Source: Pirellulales bacterium
GTDB taxonomy: Bacteria > Planctomycetota > Planctomycetia > Pirellulales > JALHLM01
Assembly: GCA_022844585.1 (NCBI GenBank)
Contig: JALHLM010000304.1
Coordinates: forward strand, 1-7,465
DNA length: 7,465 nt
Direction of reading: 5' to 3'
Below, piece after piece: positions 5,489 to 7,465 of this stretch. Position numbers and translations under genes: made by a program. The number at the start of each line of letters is the position of its first letter. The stretch's first letter is position 1. The notes beneath the pieces were generated by a model. That model saw nothing but the letters and a program-made list of their open reading frames with translations. It did no database searches and was not told the DNA's origin.

Positions 5489-6595
5489 TTACAACAGGTT
5501 CACGACCTTGTCGGCCAGGCCCTTTTCACCCAACATGATGTTCAGCTTGCCGCTCGCGGCAACCTTCTCCAGGACTTCCAGTTCCTTGAGCCGCATCAAC
5601 GTGGGGCTCTCCGCCAACAACCGGGCGGTGTTCGCCTGGCTGCGCATCGCCGCCGTTTCCTCGCGCCGCGCGATCAGGTTCGCCTCCGCGGCCTTCTTAG
5701 CCTCGGTGACCTTGTTCATCAGGTCCTTCATCTCGCCCGGCAGGATCACGTCGCGGATACCCACCGAGATCAACTCCAGACCAAACGCCTTCGCGCGTGG
5801 GCGCACCTGCTCCGCCAGTTCCTCGGCCACCGTGTCCTTGCCGGCCAGGAACGCGTCGAGCTCGCGCGCGCCGATCACGGCCCGCAGTGCCAGCTGCGCC
5901 TCGCGGTACAGCGCCTGCGGCGCGTGTTCGGCCACGGTCACGCTCAAGCGCGGATCCACGACGCGGTAGTTCACCAGCGCGTTCACGCGCAGCGTGACTT
6001 TGTCCGCGGTCATGATATCCTGGCCCGAGATGTCGAGCGCCGCCTCGCGCAGGTCCACGGGGAAGAGCTTGACTTGCGCCATGTTCTTCCAGAACGCGTA
6101 CCGGCCCGGCGACAACGTCTCCACGAACTGACCGTCGATGAGCAACACGCCTTGGCAGTGCGGCTCCACGGTGATCGTCTCCAGCACGCGATCCGCGTAC
6201 TGCGAACGCGAGATCACCGCCAGGTCGCGGTGTTCGAACCGCACCAGGCGCGCGTCGACAATCTCCGCCTTCACCTCGCGCAGGCCCGTCCAGTACACGT
6301 ACAAGCCCGGCGGCAACACGTGGCTGAAGCGGCCGTCGATCCACACCAGCGCGCGCTCGTGGTCCTTCAAGTCGAGCACCGCGGCGCGGTCCCGCAGCGC
6401 GCCTGACTTCACGATCACGTCGAGCTTGTTGTGCACCAGCCATGGCTCGCGTTGCGAGACCACTTCGATGCGCAGCTTGCCGAGCGGATCGAAAATCCAA
6501 TGCACGCCCGGCGCAGCCAGGCCCTGGAACTCGTCCTCGCGGAGCCGCAGTCCGATCTCATAGTTACGAATCTTAATGCGCTGGATCGCCAACAT
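5489..6595 (-). CDS. Slipin-family SPFH/Band 7 protein with a triplicated N-terminal unit
   Basis: The product has 368 residues. SPFH proteins oligomerise as scaffolds, usually at membranes. The ATG at 6595 is chosen over an in-frame one at 6631 because AAGGAGG (6601-6607) precedes it by 5 nt. Three related units come first: residues 12-49 (YEIGLRLREDEF..LAAPGVHWIF..), 78-117 (ERALVWIDGRF..LPPGLYVYW..VDAR) and 147-184 (CQGVLLIDGQF..LSPGRYAFW..VDLRE). Each is a short beta stretch, a PG turn, an aromatic segment and a closing strand. The Band 7 core follows, about 185-290 (GQDIMTADKVTLRVNALVNY, RVVDP, LELISVGIRDVILPG). A charged Ala-rich helix, likely coiled coil, spans about 292-345. No transmembrane segment is visible at the N-terminus, unlike stomatin and many slipins. 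The gene has its own terminator at 5441-5481, so it is probably monocistronic. Codons are strongly G/C-ending. Confidence 0.9.
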   Translation of the reverse strand: MLAIQRIKIRNYEIGLRLREDEFQGLAAPGVHWIFDPLGKLRIEVVSQREPWLVHNKLDVIVKSGALRDRAAVLDLKDHERALVWIDGRFSHVLPPGLYVYWTGLREVKAEIVDARLVRFEHRDLAVISRSQYADRVLETITVEPHCQGVLLIDGQFVETLSPGRYAFWKNMAQVKLFPVDLREAALDISGQDIMTADKVTLRVNALVNYRVVDPRLSVTVAEHAPQALYREAQLALRAVIGARELDAFLAGKDTVAEELAEQVRPRAKAFGLELISVGIRDVILPGEMKDLMNKVTEAKKAAEANLIARREETAAMRSQANTARLLAESPTLMRLKELEVLEKVAASGKLNIMLGEKGLADKVVNLL

Positions 6596-6661
6596 AACCG
6601 CCTCCTTCCTCATCGAGTCGCTTGAGTCCAATCAGACTCGTCGAGCGCCTCGTTGGTTCAC

Positions 6662-6692
6662 AAAAAAGCCCTCGGAAGACGAAGTCTCGGCG
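6662..6692 (-). terminator. Weak minus-strand terminator candidate downstream of the tRNA cluster
   Basis: On the minus strand, GCC-GAGAC, loop TTC, GTCTT, a short unpaired stretch and GGC are followed by TTTTTT (6662-6667 on the plus strand reads AAAAAA). The stem is bulged and includes a G-U pair. If used, it would end transcripts coming from the tRNA genes before the slipin promoter. Confidence 0.3.
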
Positions 6693-6760
6693 CGATCCCA
6701 AGAACTCGTGCGGAGCGCGCTTGAGCGCCGCCGTCGGCTGATGCGTGTTCGATTTCCCGC

Positions 6761-6799
6761 GGCGCGCTCCGTGGAACTTGCGTTCCACTTCCACGCGCC
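6761..6799. repeat. Bipartite 39-nt inverted repeat (hairpin)
   Basis: An outer stem GGCGCG/CGCGCC (6761-6766 with 6794-6799) and an inner stem GTGGAAC/GTTCCAC (6771-6777 with 6782-6788) enclose a TTGC tetraloop, with a small CTCC/TTCCA internal loop. There is no T-tract on either strand. The layout resembles a REP/BIME-type or protein-binding hairpin more than a terminator. Whether it recurs in the genome cannot be seen here. Confidence 0.45.
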
Positions 6800-6980
6800 G
6801 CACTCCTTCGCCTTGGCATCAGCCCTGGCGGCGCGGCATCCGCGCGCTACAGGGCACTACCTTCTTGGCGCCGTTCGGGAAGTCACGCCATTCGCCTAAA
6901 ACGAATCGCCTCCTTCGCCGAAACGGCCGACCTCGTCAACCTTCATCTCCCTCGGGCCACAGTTGACCGCTCTTCGCGGA

Positions 6981-6994
6981 GCCGGTTTCCCGGC
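6981..6994 (-). other. GNRA-capped hairpin abutting the 3' end of the Leu-like tRNA
   Basis: On the minus strand, GCCGG-GAAA-CCGGC starts at the base following the tRNA discriminator (6995). A second small stem, CCGC-GAAGA-GCGG, comes right after it. There is no T-tract. It could be a 3' trailer structure that guides processing; this is inference from position. Confidence 0.35.
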
Positions 6995-7067
6995 GGGGTG
7001 GTGCAGGAGTCGAACCTGCCACAGCCAGATGCTTAGTCTGGTGCTCTACCGTCTGAGCTAACCACGT
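6995..7067 (-). tRNA. tRNA-like gene, anticodon AAG (Leu-like), abnormal acceptor stem
   Basis: A 73-nt cloverleaf on the minus strand: D stem GCTC/GAGC, anticodon stem CCAGA/TCTGG around CTAAGCA (anticodon AAG), variable loop CTGTG, T arm GCAGG-TTCGACT-CCTGC. The acceptor arms are ACGTGGT and ACCACCC, so positions 3-7 pair but 1-72 (A/C) and 2-71 (C/C) do not. Codon assignment would be Leu (CUU), yet bacterial Leu tRNAs are type II with long variable arms, and A34 is rare outside Arg(ACG). The discriminator would be C and no CCA is encoded. It is either a decayed tRNA or an unusual array tRNA; its amino acid is uncertain. Confidence 0.7.
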
Positions 7068-7193
7068 AATGGTGGTCCGCGCAACCTTCGTCATAACCCA
7101 GTCACGGAACACGCGTACGGAAATCCGATCAATCAGGACCGCCGCGCGCCGCTGGCCCGGCTGCAACAAACCTTGCTTGAAACTACCTACAAA

Positions 7194-7266
7194 AGACGCC
7201 GGTGGGAGTCGAACCCACATCTGAACCGCTCTGCAGGCGGTTGCCTGACCGTTTGGCTTCAGCGTC
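7194..7266 (-). tRNA. tRNA-Cys (anticodon GCA)
   Basis: A 73-nt cloverleaf on the minus strand. Acceptor GACGCTG pairs fully with CGGCGTC (one G-U), the D stem is GCC/GGC, and the anticodon stem ACCGC/GCGGT surrounds CTGCAGA (anticodon GCA). The T arm is GTGGG-TTCGACT-CCCAC, and the discriminator is U73 as expected for bacterial Cys. Position 8 is A rather than the near-universal U. No CCA is encoded. Arg(GCG) lies 11 nt upstream. Confidence 0.88.
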
Positions 7267-7277
7267 ACGAAGTCCAT

Positions 7278-7351
7278 TGTCCTCGCCAGGAATCGAACCT
7301 GGTCTACGACCTTCGCAGAGTCGCGTGCGAAATCCGGCACACTCCAAGGAC
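7278..7351 (-). tRNA. tRNA-Arg-like gene, anticodon GCG
   Basis: A 74-nt cloverleaf on the minus strand. Acceptor GTCCTTG pairs with CGAGGAC (one G-U), D stem GTGT/GCAC, anticodon stem CGACT/GGTCG around CTGCGAA (anticodon GCG, codon CGC), variable TAGA, T arm CCAGG-TTCGATT-CCTGG, discriminator A. Position 8 is G, not U. Bacteria normally read CGC with an inosine-modified ACG anticodon, so a GCG Arg tRNA is unusual. No CCA is encoded. Confidence 0.82.
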
Positions 7352-7372
7352 GAGTCCTTCCCTCTATTTCAA

Positions 7373-7443
7373 TGGACCGCCGGGGAGTCGAACCCCGATT
7401 ACTTGGTTGCAGGCCAAGTGTCGTCCCGTTGGACCAGCAGCCC
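7373..7443 (-). tRNA. tRNA-Ala-like gene, anticodon UGC, with C33
   Basis: A 71-nt cloverleaf on the minus strand. Acceptor GGGCTGC pairs with GCGGTCC, including the G3-U70 wobble that marks alanine tRNAs. The D stem GTC/GAC has a short loop, anticodon stem CTTGG/CCAAG surrounds CCTGCAA (anticodon TGC), variable TAAT, T arm CGGGG-TTCGACT-CCCCG, discriminator A. Position 33 is C instead of the almost invariant U. A Cys reading (GCA) would need a shifted loop and lacks U73. The remaining 22 nt to the window end hold no further recognisable tRNA part. Confidence 0.8.
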
Positions 7444-7465
7444 GAATGTCTATTCCGACCATCCA

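Larger units (their letters stand above)
6608..6994. other. Non-coding spacer between the slipin gene and the tRNA cluster
   Basis: I see no convincing gene in these 387 nt; the open frames on both strands lack family features. It contains several inverted repeats. Near the slipin start, GACTC (6635-6639 read as GACTC) can pair with either GAGTC at 6624-6628 or CGAGTC at 6614-6619, two mutually exclusive leader hairpins. A bipartite hairpin lies at 6761-6799, and a weak minus-strand terminator candidate lies at 6662-6692. Both are listed separately. Confidence 0.45.

Noticed and set aside
5435..6406. 323-codon plus-strand open frame opposite the slipin gene
   Set aside because: The peptide is His/Arg/Gln-rich antisense translation with no recognisable domain. 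The opposite frame has a strong ribosome-binding site, SPFH motifs and its own terminator.
6573..6803. Minus-strand frame beginning MRRVEVERKF, reminiscent of a CYTH domain start
   Set aside because: Only the first few residues fit; the rest has no CYTH pattern, spans the hairpin and the T-tract, and overlaps the slipin start in another frame.
7068..7193. A further tRNA in the long gap of the cluster
   Set aside because: There is no T-arm GGTTCRA-like sequence on the minus strand here and no cloverleaf could be folded; a fully decayed copy cannot be excluded.
6936..7340. 134-codon minus-strand open frame across the right end
   Set aside because: It runs through three tRNA genes, and parts of its peptide are translated tRNA sequence.
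1..7465. CRISPR array, toxin-antitoxin pair, restriction or other defence genes
   Set aside because: No regularly spaced direct repeats, no Cas, nuclease or antitoxin motifs, and no small paired ORFs with matching features were found.

Overview
The window is GC-rich DNA (roughly 60% by eye) whose gene content suggests a planctomycete, probably Pirellulales-like. The signs are a Tat-exported Gfo/Idh/MocA oxidoreductase, a secreted DUF1080 (3-keto-disaccharide hydrolase-type) protein, a short RAYT-type transposase beside CCCTCGCTGGCGCT-type repeats, and an unusual slipin. Taxonomy is inferred from protein style only.

Layout, left to right. Positions 1-879 (minus) hold the N-terminal 293 residues of an NAD-dependent aldehyde dehydrogenase, cut by the window edge just before the catalytic cysteine. 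Positions 975-1374 hold a 5'-truncated RAYT transposase remnant and two REP-like repeats. Positions 1410-2102 (minus) encode a secreted DUF1080 protein. Divergent from it, 2467-3753 (plus) encodes a Tat-signal Gfo/Idh/MocA oxidoreductase broken by one in-frame TAG at 3220-3222. Convergent with that, 3920-4849 (minus) encodes a ribokinase-family sugar kinase, with a possible 48-codon ORF directly upstream. Positions 4850-5488 are mostly intergenic: a strong plus-strand terminator with two hairpins ahead of it and no gene to serve, a decayed SufS-type cysteine desulfurase fragment, and the terminator of the next gene. Positions 5489-6595 (minus) encode a slipin/SPFH protein with three tandem N-terminal repeat units. 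Positions 6608-6994 appear non-coding with several hairpins.

The right end (6995-7443, minus) holds four tRNA-like genes: Leu(AAG)-like, Cys(GCA), Arg(GCG) and Ala(UGC). Several depart from normal bacterial tRNA structure: a broken acceptor stem, no U33, no U8, and rare A34 or Arg-GCG anticodons. They look like the edge of an accessory tRNA array and probably continue past the window.

The DUF1080 protein, the oxidoreductase and the sugar kinase could form a carbohydrate-handling neighbourhood (periplasmic keto-sugar chemistry plus cytoplasmic phosphorylation), but they are three separate transcription units. The most notable points are the nonsense codon in an otherwise intact oxidoreductase, the atypical tRNA cluster, the decayed gene fragments and the orphan terminator. 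No complete new defence or mobile system is visible.
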